A stretch of 64,000 nucleotides of DNA from Rhabdornis inornatus (taxonomy: Eukaryota > Chordata > Aves > Passeriformes > Rhabdornithidae): contig VWZS01002677.1 of NCBI GenBank assembly GCA_013397075.1, positions 1,034,438-1,098,437 on the forward strand, given 5' to 3'. Under the pieces are notes generated by a model. The model saw only the letters and a list, made by a program, of their open reading frames with translations. It was not told where the DNA came from and searched no databases. Shown in pieces: positions 51,073-62,700 of the stretch. Positions within the stretch are counted from its first letter, which is position 1, and the number at the start of each line of letters is the position of its first letter. Position numbers and translations under genes: made by a program.

Positions 51073-51500
51073 AATCACAGAATATCCAGAGTTGGAATTT
51101 GGAAGAGTTGGAAGGGACCCACAGGAGTGCAGATCCTGGCCCTGCACAGAACATCCTCAAGAGTCATACCATGTGCCCAAGAGTATTTCCCAAACACTTA
51201 AACTCCAGCAGGCTTGGTTCTGTGACCACTTCCCTGGGGAGCCTGTTCCAGTGCCCAACCACGCTCTGGGTGAAAAACCTTTTCCTGATACCTCCCTAAA
51301 CCTGCTCTGACACAGCTTCAGGCCATTTCCTCAGGTCCTGTCACTGGGCACCAGAGAGAAGAGATCAGTGCCTGCCCCTCCTCTTCCTCTCCTGAGGAAT
51401 TTGTGACAGCAGTGAGGTCTCCTCTCAGTCTCCTCTGCTCCAGGCTGAACAGACCAAGACACCTCAGCTGCTCCCCATAAATCTTCACCTCTGCTGGACC
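51073..51500 (-). mobile_element. CR1 LINE 3' region, antisense
   Basis: Antisense blocks in order: aatcacagaatatccagagt, ttggaagggacccacagga, gatcctggccctgcacagaa, cttggttctgtgaccacttc, gcctgttccagtgcccaacc, acgctctgggtgaaaaacct, tttcctgatacctccctaaa, cactgggcaccagagagaag, tctcctctgctccaggctga and cctcagctgctcccc. It is contiguous and less rearranged than the other copies, so possibly younger. It is cut off at about 51500. Open frames at 51053-51310, 51099-51299 and 51331-51516 are repeat-derived. Confidence 0.93.
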
Positions 51501-52805
51501 TGAATCTCATAATCAATGAGGACTAAATGCACAGATTTTTCCTACAGGTATTTCATATCCGAAGTCTCGTGTTTTAATGGTAACTGTCTTGGTATTTTTT
51601 TTTTTAATTTATTTATTTTTTTGGTGTATGTTTTTGGTTTTTCCTTTAACTAAAAACATTTCTAATCAACCACAAGAAAATAGTAAAATGAACTAAATGA
51701 AGACCAGAAACATGAGACTTAAAATATTATCATACAGTACAGGTAGAAATGCTACTAAATACTGAAGATAGTACAGACTGTCAAACAAAAATAGACCCAG
51801 AGGATTCACAAGTCATAACCATGATGTTTAAATTTCAGTCTTTTAGGAAGACCCTAAGTCTTTTCTCAAAGATCTTACCATCTTCTCCAGCACACTCTCT
51901 CCTTGGCTTTACTATCTCAGTCAAATGTTGACTTGCAGCTAAGCTCTCAACTATTTCTCAATTTTCCTCTAAACTCGATGAACAGACTGGACTCTACAGG
52001 ATCCTTTCAGCTCCCTTCAGCATTTATCCCCTTTTTTTCCCCTTTTTTTCATTTAAAGTTTAGACTTGATAAATGGCTGCATTACTGTTGTGGCCAAATT
52101 TTATATGTGTTCCTTTTGTTCTGAATCATGGTGTTCTGCTAAAGGCCTTGAGAAAACTGTAGCTCTAGGCAGAAAGATCTGTTCTGTTCACATGATTTGA
52201 TAGGCAAGGTTTCATTAAAGCATGTTGCAGAACATCATTTACACTTTAGCTTTCAGTTTTGTATTGATGAGCTTCCTGAATCGAATCACTATTTTAAACC
52301 CAGCAGAATGTCAGGCTAATTGCTATAAAAACTACTGTAAAAGCGGATGTACCACATTTGAAGTATCCTAAATCTTTGGAATATCTGCTTCTGCAGATAT
52401 CCGCTTCAGTACTTCTGGTTCTTGGAAAGAAGTGGTCTGGAGTTTGAAATATTTAAAGTTTGAAACACAGTGTACACAAACAAGATTTATCATCTCATGC
52501 TAAAAACACTGGATTGAAACTCTGAGAGCTTTGCCCATTTCCCAAACAGATATCATAGAGAACATGAAGTAAATCTCCCTAAGTTTCTGCTCTCTGTAGA
52601 GATTTCACTTCTTTTTTTTTCCCCCTCCATATCTATCAATCTCACCTCTATGGATTGCAAAGAGGAAACTGTTCCTTACATAAAAAGGGTGGGGAAAAGC
52701 CCTGTCAGGAAGGGGTGCTAAACTTGGCCAAGACTTCTAGGCATACCCCATAAAAATGTTTGATTCTGCACATAAAGGACTGGGCAAAAGAGGCGCAGGG
52801 CAGTC
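51501..52805. other. Unique-looking non-coding DNA
   Basis: T-rich tracts occur at about 51595-51645 and 52028-52050. A nested stem at 52333-52411 pairs tactg...aagcggat with atccgctt...cagta and contains an inner hairpin atatctgc/gcagatat. No gene is recognised. Confidence 0.5.
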
Positions 52806-52863
52806 ATGTGTGTTAGGTTTTTTGGTTTGATGGTTTTTAGTTTGGTTTGGTTTGTTTTTTTTT
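52806..52863. repeat. G/T-rich simple tract
   Basis: Mostly T and G (tttggtttgatggttttt and similar), lying about 60 bp 5' of a sense CR1. Confidence 0.8.
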
Positions 52864-52924
52864 AGGGGAGAGGAATAGTTGAATGACCTCTTGGATGAGG
52901 GACTGATGTGGGTGATGGTTACAG

Positions 52925-53349
52925 GAGCTGAACAGGAGCCAGCAGTGCCCAGGTGGCCAAGAAAGCCAATGGCACCTGGCCTGTGCCTGTACACTAGAGT
53001 GTGGCCAGCAGGACCAGGGCAGTGATTGTCCCTCTGTACTGGGCACTGGTGGCCACACCTTAAGTGCTGTGTCCTGTTCTGGGCCCCTCAATCCAGGAAA
53101 GACATTGAGGTGCTGGAACAGATCCAAAGAGGGCAACAGAGCTGGTGAATTTTCTGGAGCATGAGGAGCAGCTGAGGGAGCTTGGGCTGTTTAGCCTGAA
53201 GAAAAAAAGAGTCTCAGAGGAAAGCTTATGGCTCTCTAAAACTCCCTGAGAGGAGGCTGTAGCCAGGTGGGGAGTTGTTCTCTTCTCCAGGCTGTTTGTC
53301 CCTTGTGCAGATGTCTGAATTTATCCTAGTACTTCCATAATTCTATGAC
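52925..53349 (+). mobile_element. CR1 LINE 3' region, sense, internally deleted
   Basis: Starts with gctgaacaggagccagcagt, then gcccaggtggccaagaaagc, gtgtggccagcaggaccagg, agtgattgtccctctgtact, gggcactggtggccacacct, gttctgggcccctcaatcca, gacattgaggtgctggaaca, gctgagggagcttgggctgt and gtagccaggtgggg. After ctcttctccaggctg (about 53280-53295) the usual ~250 bp before the 3' end is missing or unrecognisable. The copy closes with a degraded terminus, ccataattctatgac. The first half derives from the reverse-transcriptase C-terminus and is broken by indels. Confidence 0.93.
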
Positions 53350-56300
53350 ATTTCACATTTTGATAATCACCTGATTACCAGGTGAATAAGTACTGGGCAG
53401 ATTTTCAAGCTGCACAAAGGCCCCACCTGCCAGAGGGGTTTAAGGATGATCTGTAAGCATTCTCATAAAAAGAAGAGTTGCTCAGAGTTCTGTATAACCT
53501 AATTTTGCTGATCCAATACAACCACTATAGATACTGGAATATTCTTCCCTATTGTCTACTGCTGTTAGGGGGAAATTGTGAGGAGGGATTATAAAGGATT
53601 ATAACAATTATCCAGGATCAAAGGTGAGAGAAGAGCCTCCAGGCCTCCAGAGGTTCTCCCAGTAGCTGTCACTGGGGACACTTCTCATGTAGATAGTAGA
53701 AACATCAAAACACAGTCGCTCCATCAAACAGAAGCAGATCCTCTGAAATATGGCACATCTATTTTCCAAAGTTTATTCCAATAAAAACTGCCTTGAATAC
53801 CCTGCTTCTAATACAAATTACTTCCTCTGTAAGATTTTACAGCCAAACTACACGGCACAACATTTTGTGTTTCATTTGGAAAGTGAATGCCTTGGTTTTG
53901 CTTTCAAAGGAAGGAATTATAAGAAAGATGAATCCCCAAATAATTATCTACTGATGCAAATGGAGAAATTGCTAGTAAGGTGAACAACATCAGTAGCCAC
54001 TTGCCAGAATAAAAAATGCTATTTCCCCTTCTTTTGCATTTTAAAATACTGATGCAGCAGCAGATGTCTAACACCTTCAAAGGCATGAAATTCAAGCATT
54101 AAAATGCTGTCTGAATGCTGTATTTGTTTGTTCCACTCATCCAACTATGACCAGGCCCCTGCAATTTTTCTTTCTTAAAGTAAATTTGCAAATAGGATTC
54201 AGAGAACTCCATTAGCTTTAAAATGCTATTTAGAACAGTGCACCAAGTGTTGTGTCAAGGGTGAGAATGGGCACTCACAGGCTTGAAATGCCATTTTTCT
54301 TATTTTGTTTTTCCTCCTGCTACATGGATCACTGCTCTCTGTGTGATGGCCCCAGCATGCTCTCTGCCATGTAGTTAACATCATACCCACCCTGGCAAAT
54401 CACTGGAGCATGCAGCTGGCCCACAGGAGTCAGGCAGGTGGCCTCTTATTAGTGTATTGCATGGCTTTGCAGTTTTTCTACAGCTTGCTTATTGAGGCAT
54501 CAGTCCTGCAAATACATCTCATACTTATCCCTTTAACCATTAGTCTATTCAGCCCCTCTGAAAATTAACAGAATCAACTGATGTGACAGTATGCAGAGCA
54601 TGTCCCTGTCCTGAAGTGCTTAGGAGTAGTGGCACATGTGTAAGAGTGGTTGGCATTTATTGCAAATAAGAAATGGAGAAAAGAAGAAGCCCTTTTAAAG
54701 AAAAAAATAAGTAGGATGGAAAAAAATCCTCCTAGGTTTTTTCTTTTTGCTTTCCAAGATGTGTTGTATTTTAATTTTATTTAATCTCAATACAACTAGA
54801 AGAAGAGAAACGCTTTAAAAAAAATGAAATTTTACAGTGTTGCTCAGTAGGCATCTCTGATTATTGCTGAATAAAAGAGAGGCAGATCTGGCCGTTATTA
54901 TTTTATTTTAAAATAAAAATATGCATATATAAAGAGGAAAATGCTTGTGTATATATACACATATGCACAATATCTGTCTAAACACATGCATGTGCAAGGT
55001 TGGGGTTTTGTGGTCTTTGGCTTAGTTTGTTTTAAATCATTTTTTGGACAAGAGGCTCCAAGTACCAGTCACTGGTTTTGAAACTAGTTAGCACAGGTTA
55101 GTTTGCTCTAGAAAGTTTATGTCTAGTTTTGTCTGTAGGAAATTGGTTTTATAGTTAGTTATAGGAGTCCAAAAATTTGTGAGAAATTGAGCTAAAAAGA
55201 AAACAAAATGGACAGTCATGAGTTCAGTCCTCAGACTTATTCTTTGGACCTTTCTTTTAAACACTGTATATTCACTCTAGGTGTCCAAGAGATTTTAAAT
55301 TGGTTATGACATTAAAATCTTAATTTTAATACAAAACTGATGTATGGCTGTGATAACAATCTATGGAGGCTGAGCTTTGCAGTATTTATTATTATCAGTA
55401 CATTATTAAGGGAAACAAAAGATTGCTTCAAGTATGAATATTAATCCATCTGATTATTAAGGGAAAGTACAAAATCTGCTGTTCAGAGTTGACTGAAAAT
55501 TCATGAATCATCCCTCAATTGCTATCTATCCTTGAAAGAAGGTGTACATCTGTATTAGTAGATGTGCTTCTCTTCTAATCCCACTTTGGGTTTGAGATTT
55601 GGTTATTCATAATCATCACCCTCAATTTTTATGGTCTTGCCTCATTTCTTTGGAGATGACCCTGTGGTTCCCTTCCAGGAAAAGCACACTCCAGTAGGTG
55701 CCTGTTTGGTGTGAGCAGCACATGAATTCCACACATTTCAGGACGTCCCAGCAGTCAGACTGATGCAGCCCGACATGGCCAGACACAAATGATAAATTAG
55801 ACCCACAGGAAGGAGTAATTAGTCCAATTATGCCATGTGTTCAGTCTGCTGATTACTTATATGGATATCTCATATAAGATTACTTATTGGATATCTCAGC
55901 TTAAAAGTTATGTTCTAAGGTTTGAGTTGTCATGATAACTTGCTGTGTATTAAAGGTGTAATTCACATATATGAACTGAATAGTACCTAAATGTTTTAAC
56001 CGTGTCTTTGAAACAAGGATTTTTTTTTTCAGTGTTCTCTCTCACTTTCTCTTTCTTTCCTTTTTTTCATTCCCAAGGAACCTTGCTATCAGCTAACTAA
56101 CCCAAGCAAATCAAAATAAGCCCTGTGTAACTTTTCCTGCACTATAAGTGACCTATTTCAATTACTTTTCTTGCCCAGTTTCAGAAGAGCTTCAGCATGA
56201 ATGATGACAAATCACCTGAAATAATAATAAAGATATATGCATTTTAAAACACTTGTCTTATTGCTATGTTTCCTGGGTTTGAAGCAGATGCTAAAATGAA

Positions 56301-57493
56301 ATCTAAACCATCTTTGCTCTCATCTCCCAGCAATTTGAAAGTTTAAGTTGATTATTTGTTACCAGAACTTATGCTAAGAATACATCAGAAAATAAATATT
56401 TGCCAGTGATAAACAGATCATTGTCGCTTTTGGAAATACAGTGTAAGCATATGAAACTATAGTTCAGAGTAGTGATTATAGAATTTGCATTTACTATAAG
56501 GTAAGAGCACATGCAAGTCAGTAAACGTGGCAGAGACAAGGGGCAGCAGCTCGGCATTCTATGGATAATATCCTTCTCTGTGCACCTTCTCAGTAAGTAA
56601 ACCAAAAACTGTTTGGATTTTAAACTGTAGCATGGTGAAAAAAATCTATCCTGCATTGAGACAAATAAAAGTGTTGTATTGTGTTTCCTGTGCAGGCAGA
56701 ATCTCTTTGTTCTTTTCAAACTGGTAAGGTTTTGATTGTCCAAGATTTCTCCTGGTGTGTAGCAAACTGTCATACTCTGTGATTTCATCCCTCTTAAATC
56801 AGGAGGCATCAGAGAAACAAATTTAGCTTTTGCTCTGAAAAAGGCATCAGAGCAAAATACATAATACATTTTCTGTGGTGTGATCATTCAGCTCTCTGAG
56901 CTGTATAATTGTCCTTCCAGATTTAAGATTTCTCCCTTCAAAAACAAAGTAATCATTAATTTCTTTCCTTATTATTTTTATGAGCCTTCTTTCTCACTAT
57001 GAAATGAATATAAATAGAGTTCAGATATTTGAGTCCAAATCTTAAACTAGAAATAAAACCTTCAAGAATACCTTGCCAACATCAACCAGTTAGTTTGATA
57101 TTAGATCTGTCAATCTGAACATTGTTACTATTTCTCTATTGATCAGTTTGGGAAGAATGTCAATAATGATTCCTGATATTAGCTAGAAGTGCTTCAGGGT
57201 TCTTATGATTAAAGAGTTAAAACAAACTTTGCTCCAGCCTATGATTTAAAAGATAGTAAAACTCAACAGCCAAAGAATTTTTCATTTGAGGGGAAAGAAA
57301 AATAAAAATTATTATTACCAATCTGCATGCTTCTGACACTCAAAAGTGATGGATTTTAAACATGTGTGTGAGTGGACAAAAAAGAAATAAAGATACTTTT
57401 ACTTTCCATTTTGCATCCTTCACTCTCCCCTCCTCAGAAAAATCTCTGTTTTTCTTGGGGAAGAAAAGAGATTATCAAGGGCAGGCAATGTGG
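53350..57493. other. Unique-looking non-coding DNA
   Basis: No gene or transposon is recognised. Notable details are an inverted E-box pair tcacctg/caggtga around attac at about 53368-53386, an imperfect 27-bp tandem duplication at 55851-55898, and the longest open frame of the window (172 codons, 56369-56887, minus), which has no recognisable domain. Confidence 0.5.
55851..55898. repeat. 27-bp imperfect tandem duplication
   Basis: gattacttat...ggatatctca occurs at 55851-55872 and again from 55878. The second copy lacks two bases. Confidence 0.8.
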
Positions 57494-57800
57494 GGTTGGG
57501 TTGACCTGGCTATGGTGCCCAGAAAAGCTGTTCTGTCACTCCCCTCCTCAGCTGGACAGAGAGAAAATGCAACAAAAGTCTCGTGGGTGAGTTGGGACAA
57601 GGGCAGGGAGAGATCACTCAGCAATTACTGTCACCAACCAAACAGACTCAGGCTGGGGACAATAGTTTAATTACCGACCAAATCAGAGTAGGGTAACGAG
57701 ACATAAAACCAAATCACAAAACACTCTCCCCCCACCCTTCTCTTCTTTACAGGCTCTGCTTCACTTCCCTCCCCTCACTCCTCCTTCCCCAGAGACACAG
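57494..57800 (-). mobile_element. Endogenous retrovirus LTR fragment, antisense
   Basis: The + strand blocks follow a repeat that I recall as widespread in bird genomes and associated with an avian endogenous retrovirus LTR: gttgggttgacctggc, tgtcactcccctcctcagct, ctcgtgggtgagttgggaca, gggagagatcactcagcaat, caaacagactcaggctgggg, aatcagagtagggtaacgag, ataaaaccaaatcacaaaac and ctccccccacccttctcttc. Only part of the element remains, and no retroviral gene lies beside it. Orientation is inferred from the recalled consensus. Open frames at 57362-57670 and 57372-57590 overlap it and are not genes. Confidence 0.75.
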
Positions 57801-60800
57801 AACATCTCTTTAAGATACATTTCCTTCCCCAAAGTCTGCCTAAAAATTCAAAGACTTATTTTTTCTCACATGAAATCAAGATAACTGCCATTGCAGAATG
57901 TAATGATACTGCTAGTGGAGATATTGGAAAAAAAATTCCTCTGTTTTCCATGCAAGCTGCAATCTCTGGTTGGCCTTGTCATGCACACTGTGAGGAGCCA
58001 CCATACAGTCCCCTGTCATTGTCCTTAGGATGAAGTCATGCATCTTGTTGAGTTGAAGGGATGTTATGAGCTGTGAAAAGGAAAAGAAAAAGCAAGTGAT
58101 GATGTTTTTGCACCTTTGATGAATTTTGTGACAAATATTTTATATGTGTGATGTTTCACTGATTGATGTCTCATAATGGTTTTTTGACTTGTAGATATGA
58201 GGTTTGGATTTTCAGTAGCCAATAACCTGAGCTTTCTTATGTAAGTTTTCAAAGTAATATAAAATGGGCATGGAATTATATGAAACACAAATCTTCGGAA
58301 ATAAATTGTTTTTCGTTTTGTTCTGATAAAAGTGGAAAGGCAGCTTGAATATCAAGCTTTTGCTTCAGAGAGCAAATAACTAAGAAACACTTGCTTAAGT
58401 GAGCATTAGGCTGTGAAGAGTTTCAGTCTCCAAACTGGTTGTTAAGATTGTTATTTTCATGCTCTTGCAAGTCAGACAGATGTGATGGTGTTTTGGGGAT
58501 AGGATTTTACACAGCTAAAACTGTGTAAACTTGCATCAGCCAGAGACAATACAAAAACTAGATTTTAGTAAAACTAAACTTTGAAGAATTAAGAATGGCC
58601 TTACTTATATTCAACTTACCTGAAAAAAACATGTTTTCTGTGACATATTAGCTTGCTCCTGATGATTTCATAACCCAACTTCATGTCCTTTTTTTGAGCT
58701 CCCTTGACAGAAATTCACCAGGTGTGTCAGTAACTACATCCTGTTTCTGTGAAGCTGGTTTCTGCTTATGTTACCGAAAAGTTCTCACCCAGACAAAACT
58801 GCACATAACTTAGTGGGACTCAATAAACATAGAAATGAAGGGCAGAAAGAAAGAGAGAAGCATATTTGTAATTCAGTCTCCAAAATCTCTTTTATGGAAA
58901 AATCCAAAGCCACATAGCTCAAGAAACCATTCCTCTATTTTTTTTTTCCATGTAAGTTACACTTTTCTTACACCTTTGTCTTATTTGTTAGCTGTTCAAC
59001 AAATGTTTGCCTTAAAAAAATCCAATTTCAAGTCTCTCTCATGAAGAGATATCGGTAAAACCTTCTGCTTTACATGGCCAAATTTAAAACTGATCTTTTA
59101 TCTCATTTTTTACTTGTATTTTTTTTTAACCTATAAGTGTCATTTAGAGCATGGTTTCACATTACAGGCTTCAACACTTTTAACCACCCATGGTGCTCCT
59201 CTGACTTCCTGATGAACTGAGGCAGGAAGGTAAGCAAGCCAAAAATCAATTTTACATGACAGAAATGAGAAGTGCATTCTGTACTGATTCTCTGCATTGT
59301 ATCATTCAGGGACAGCTCTGCTAAAATGGAAATGGCAAAAATACCAGGACAAAAATGGACTTTTTCAGTGACAACTAGCCATTAGGTCATTTCAGCTTTA
59401 GCTGCAAAATGTCAAGGCTTTGCTTTGTTAGTTGTCTTCATCAGACTTGTGGTGAAAAGGGTATCTCAGCATTTGAACCAAAAAGTTTTTAAAGTTAAAA
59501 GCTTGTGTCCTAGACTGGGGGAAACAAACACCACAGTCTTTGGCAAGCTCCAAAATACAAAGAGGTGCTCTTAAAAGTGTGCTTGAAGAATAGTAGGCAT
59601 TATTAGAAATGTCAGCAGCAGAGCAAACATTATGTGAATACATCTTATGTGCTTATTAGTAAGAAATGTGAAAAACAGCAATCGAACCTCCATTACAAGT
59701 TTTTTTAAGAAATACTCTCATTTTAAGCGATACATTGGGTACTTGCACCTTCCTGATAACCAAGTTTCCATTAAATGCACTGTACTGGTCTGAAAGCATC
59801 ATAATTTGCCAAAACACTGCATGGTAGAAAAACAATTGAAGAATCACTTGCATTCACAAGAATTGAAGAATCAATTTTCAATTGAAGAATTGAAGAAGGT
59901 AGAAAAGAATTGAAGAATAGATCTTTTATCAGCTTAAAAATTGTCTATGTTTCATCTTTTTATTTTTAACCCGAGAATTCTGTAAGTATTGCAATAAGAA
60001 TAGAATCTACTTTCTGAATACTCTGACAATCGATTGTTTCTCCTTTCCATTTTTCTAGTAATAACAAGTCAAAACATATCTAACCATAAATTGCTCCAGA
60101 ATACAGTATATAAAGCATTTTCATAAAGCAAGCTGCAGAAAGGAGATAAATATTCTAATAAACAGCTTAGGTGATATTCATGGTCCAAATGTGTGTTTTC
60201 CGAAATAATGAGGTTTGGATCCTACCTCTTTGTTTTTACCGATATCTTTTATCTATATTCAGGTGTACTTCCTTTTTTAGTTTGCAGTTTGTTATCTATT
60301 TCCTACATGCTTTCCTCCTTCCTAATTTTTAAAGAAAAAACATACATACAGAATACAATATATGACCTGTTACATGTGAGCCAAATAGGATTATCCTTTC
60401 CTTTTTTATTCTTTTAGTGCCTTTCTCCCATTCTAATCAATATTGACCTTAGTTCACCTCTACATTCAGATTGATTTTAGTGTGGCCAAGCTCATAGACC
60501 GGGTTTGATGGCTTCATTTGTATTTACCTGCCAGTTCCAGACAGGCAGAACTTGGTATCTCATGAAGTAGTAGAGAAAATGAGACTTTGAGCATCTTCAT
60601 TGTAGGAGGTGCTCATCAGTTTCCCAAAGTATCAGAACTGGTGTATATCCAACAGGAAGAAAAGAACCAATTTGCCAAAATCTTGAGATCTCCTTTCTTA
60701 ATTATCTCTTTTAGCCTGGGTTTCAGCCATCTGTTGCATAGAATCTACATGAAATTCTGACTTTCACTTTTAGTAGTAGCCTTTTTGCCTGGTAGATTAC

Positions 60801-61036
60801 CTAACACAATAATTATTCTGCTGTTTTAGGATAATGCCTTCTTTCATTAAACAATTTAACTTTCATATCTATTCAGCATTACAATCTCCAAACTGGAAAT
60901 GCTCCTTTATCAAGTGCACATGTTTTGGGGAAAAAAAAATAATTCTTTGTATACTTATAAATTAGTTTTATTTTAATGGAGCATAAATAGTTATTTAAGA
61001 ATATCCAGCTAATTAGATAAGCATTTATTGCTCAAA
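57801..61036. other. Unique-looking non-coding DNA
   Basis: No gene or clear transposon is recognised. It includes a cluster of aattgaagaa units at 59834-59917, listed separately. Confidence 0.5.
59834..59917. repeat. Cluster of five aattgaagaa units
   Basis: The 10-mer aattgaagaa starts at 59834, 59861, 59880, 59888 and 59908, with uneven spacings of 27, 19, 8 and 20. Flanking bits (atc, gaatc) are shared between some units, so this is a scrambled minisatellite rather than a clean tandem array. Confidence 0.88.
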
Positions 61037-61085
61037 GTTTGGACTCAGTGTCTTAGAGGTTTTTTCCAACTGAAATGATTCTGAC
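61037..61085 (+). mobile_element. CR1 LINE terminus, sense, extremely 5'-truncated
   Basis: gtttggactcagtgtcttag, aggttttttccaactg and aaatgattctgac match the last ~50 bases of a CR1 (ggttggact...gatcttagaggtcttttccaac...atgattct). Confidence 0.75.
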
Positions 61086-61284
61086 AAATGTCAGTGGAAG
61101 TTTGCTGTATTTGTTAAAATACAGATCACAAAATTTTATCTCTGTGTTTTCCTTCCCCCTGGAATCTCCCTGGCAAAATTCAAGATCTTCTCCAATGCAC
61201 TGGTGAGATGAATGCCTGTAAAACAGTCATTGATTTAACATCATATGCCATTAAGACTAAGTAAATTTCTCATTAGAGAATTGT
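61086..61284. other. Non-coding spacer
   Basis: No feature is recognised. Confidence 0.5.
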
Positions 61285-61490
61285 CCCCCAAAACCCCAAA
61301 AAACAAAAAATTAACCAACCAAAAAAAAAAAATCCCCAACCCCCCAAAACCATAACAAAACAACAACAAAAACCAACAAAAAACTATGAAAACCAACCAA
61401 ACCAAACAAAACAAAGCTAAACACCCAAACAAACACCCAAAAGCAAGCAAACAAAAAACCCTAAACAAAAACAAAACAAAAATCACCACA
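61285..61490. repeat. 206-bp A/C-rich, nearly G-free simple tract
   Basis: Composed of A runs broken by C and CC (ccaaccaaaccaaac, acaaaacaaa and similar), with only about four G and few T in 206 bases. No fixed unit is kept. On the minus strand it gives a hydrophobic, Phe/Leu/Trp-rich frame (61241-61489) and on the plus strand a Lys/Asn/Gln-rich frame (61386-61682). Both are composition artefacts. Confidence 0.92.
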
Positions 61491-62660
61491 ATTTGTGAAA
61501 TTAAGTCATTACTCTGTATCGTTAAAGTTAATTTGACAATATTCTTTCAAATCTCACCTTTGGTCTCCGACAGTAGCATATTTTCTCTTTTGAATAGTGG
61601 CTTTGTAGGTTTGGTTGCCTTGTTCTTCTTCCTTCTTGCAAACGAACACTGCTTTATTTTAGCAACAGACTCTAGATTTTAGGATCTCCTGGATCCCTCT
61701 GATGGTGGGGATGATGTGTCTTTTCCAAACTCACATGTCTTCTGTTCTAGGGCTGATGCCACTGCAATCCTTTCACTGTTCCTCTTTCTCCTCTGCCTTC
61801 CCACATTTCACTTTCTCATATAAACAGGGATGTTTCTGGATGGAAAATTAGTGTGAGAATATGTGCTTTTTTTTCTTTTTTTTTCCCCCTTTAATATCTC
61901 TAAAGGCCTTTGTTCTGCAAAGCTTCTTGAAAGAGAACACCCAATCACCCAGGAATTATGTGAAAAATAATCCTAAGCAAACATCATTGTAACTTTTTTA
62001 CAAGTTAAAACTTTGCCTAGTCCAAACTTTACCATAGAAAAACTTCTATTGTCTGCAGAATTTTTTGTATTTTTCTTTTTTATTATTTTATTATTTACTT
62101 CAGATTTTGTGTTACTGTTGAGACGTGATTCTCCTCTCTCTGCTGGAAGAGGAATTTTATGAGGGTTGCTTTTGACTTATGATGGGGCAACTAAGAAGAC
62201 AATCAGAGTGAAATAGTTCAGCAAAACTTACTATTTGTGGCAAATCAGTCTTTTTTTTAGTAAGACATCTCCTTCTGAAGTGCCTGTTACATCTGTGTCT
62301 TCAGCAGAAGGCTCGCACTAAAAATTGTCAAATTGTCTAAGTTGCACAGTTTCTAAAGTGCCAAACTCTACAGTATCTTACCCTCTTTTAAAACTCAGGA
62401 GAAGTTTTGACAAGTGATTAAACTGATGCAGACTTCAGAACACTCAAAACCTGAGACATAAAATAACTAAACCTGAAGGCTTGAAAAGAGTGATAAATTT
62501 CAATGTTTTTCACATCCTAGTTTAAAGTAGACGTATCATAAATACTTAAATCCTGGCAGCTTTTCTCAGTGATGTTTGGAGTGGTGTGGATAAAAGCTTA
62601 CCATGTAAAACTCTTTTTCCAGAACATCAAAACAACCCCCAAAGTTTTGCCTTCTGAGGG
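61491..62660. other. Unique-looking non-coding DNA
   Basis: T-rich tract at about 61868-61892; otherwise no feature is recognised. Confidence 0.5.
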
Positions 62661-62700
62661 TGTGCTGGTTTAATGTTAATTTCTTTCATGGGAACTGTAT
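62661..62700 (+). mobile_element. Possible LTR 5' edge, avian ERVL-like, short remnant
   Basis: tgtgctggttt followed by gttaatttctttcatggg resembles the first ~40 bases of a common avian LTR (tgtgctggttt...gttaattttcttca), with about a dozen bases missing in between. It may belong to the same LTR group as 29267-29380, which matches a later part. Confidence 0.45.

Noticed and set aside
51053..51516. Three open frames on both strands
   Set aside because: They lie over the antisense CR1 at 51073-51500.
57362..57670. 102-codon frame
   Set aside because: It overlaps the antisense LTR fragment, has no domain, and its composition follows the repeat.
61241..61682. Frames rich in Phe/Leu or in Lys/Asn, looking like a membrane or charged protein
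   Set aside because: They are artefacts of the A/C-only tract at 61285-61490.
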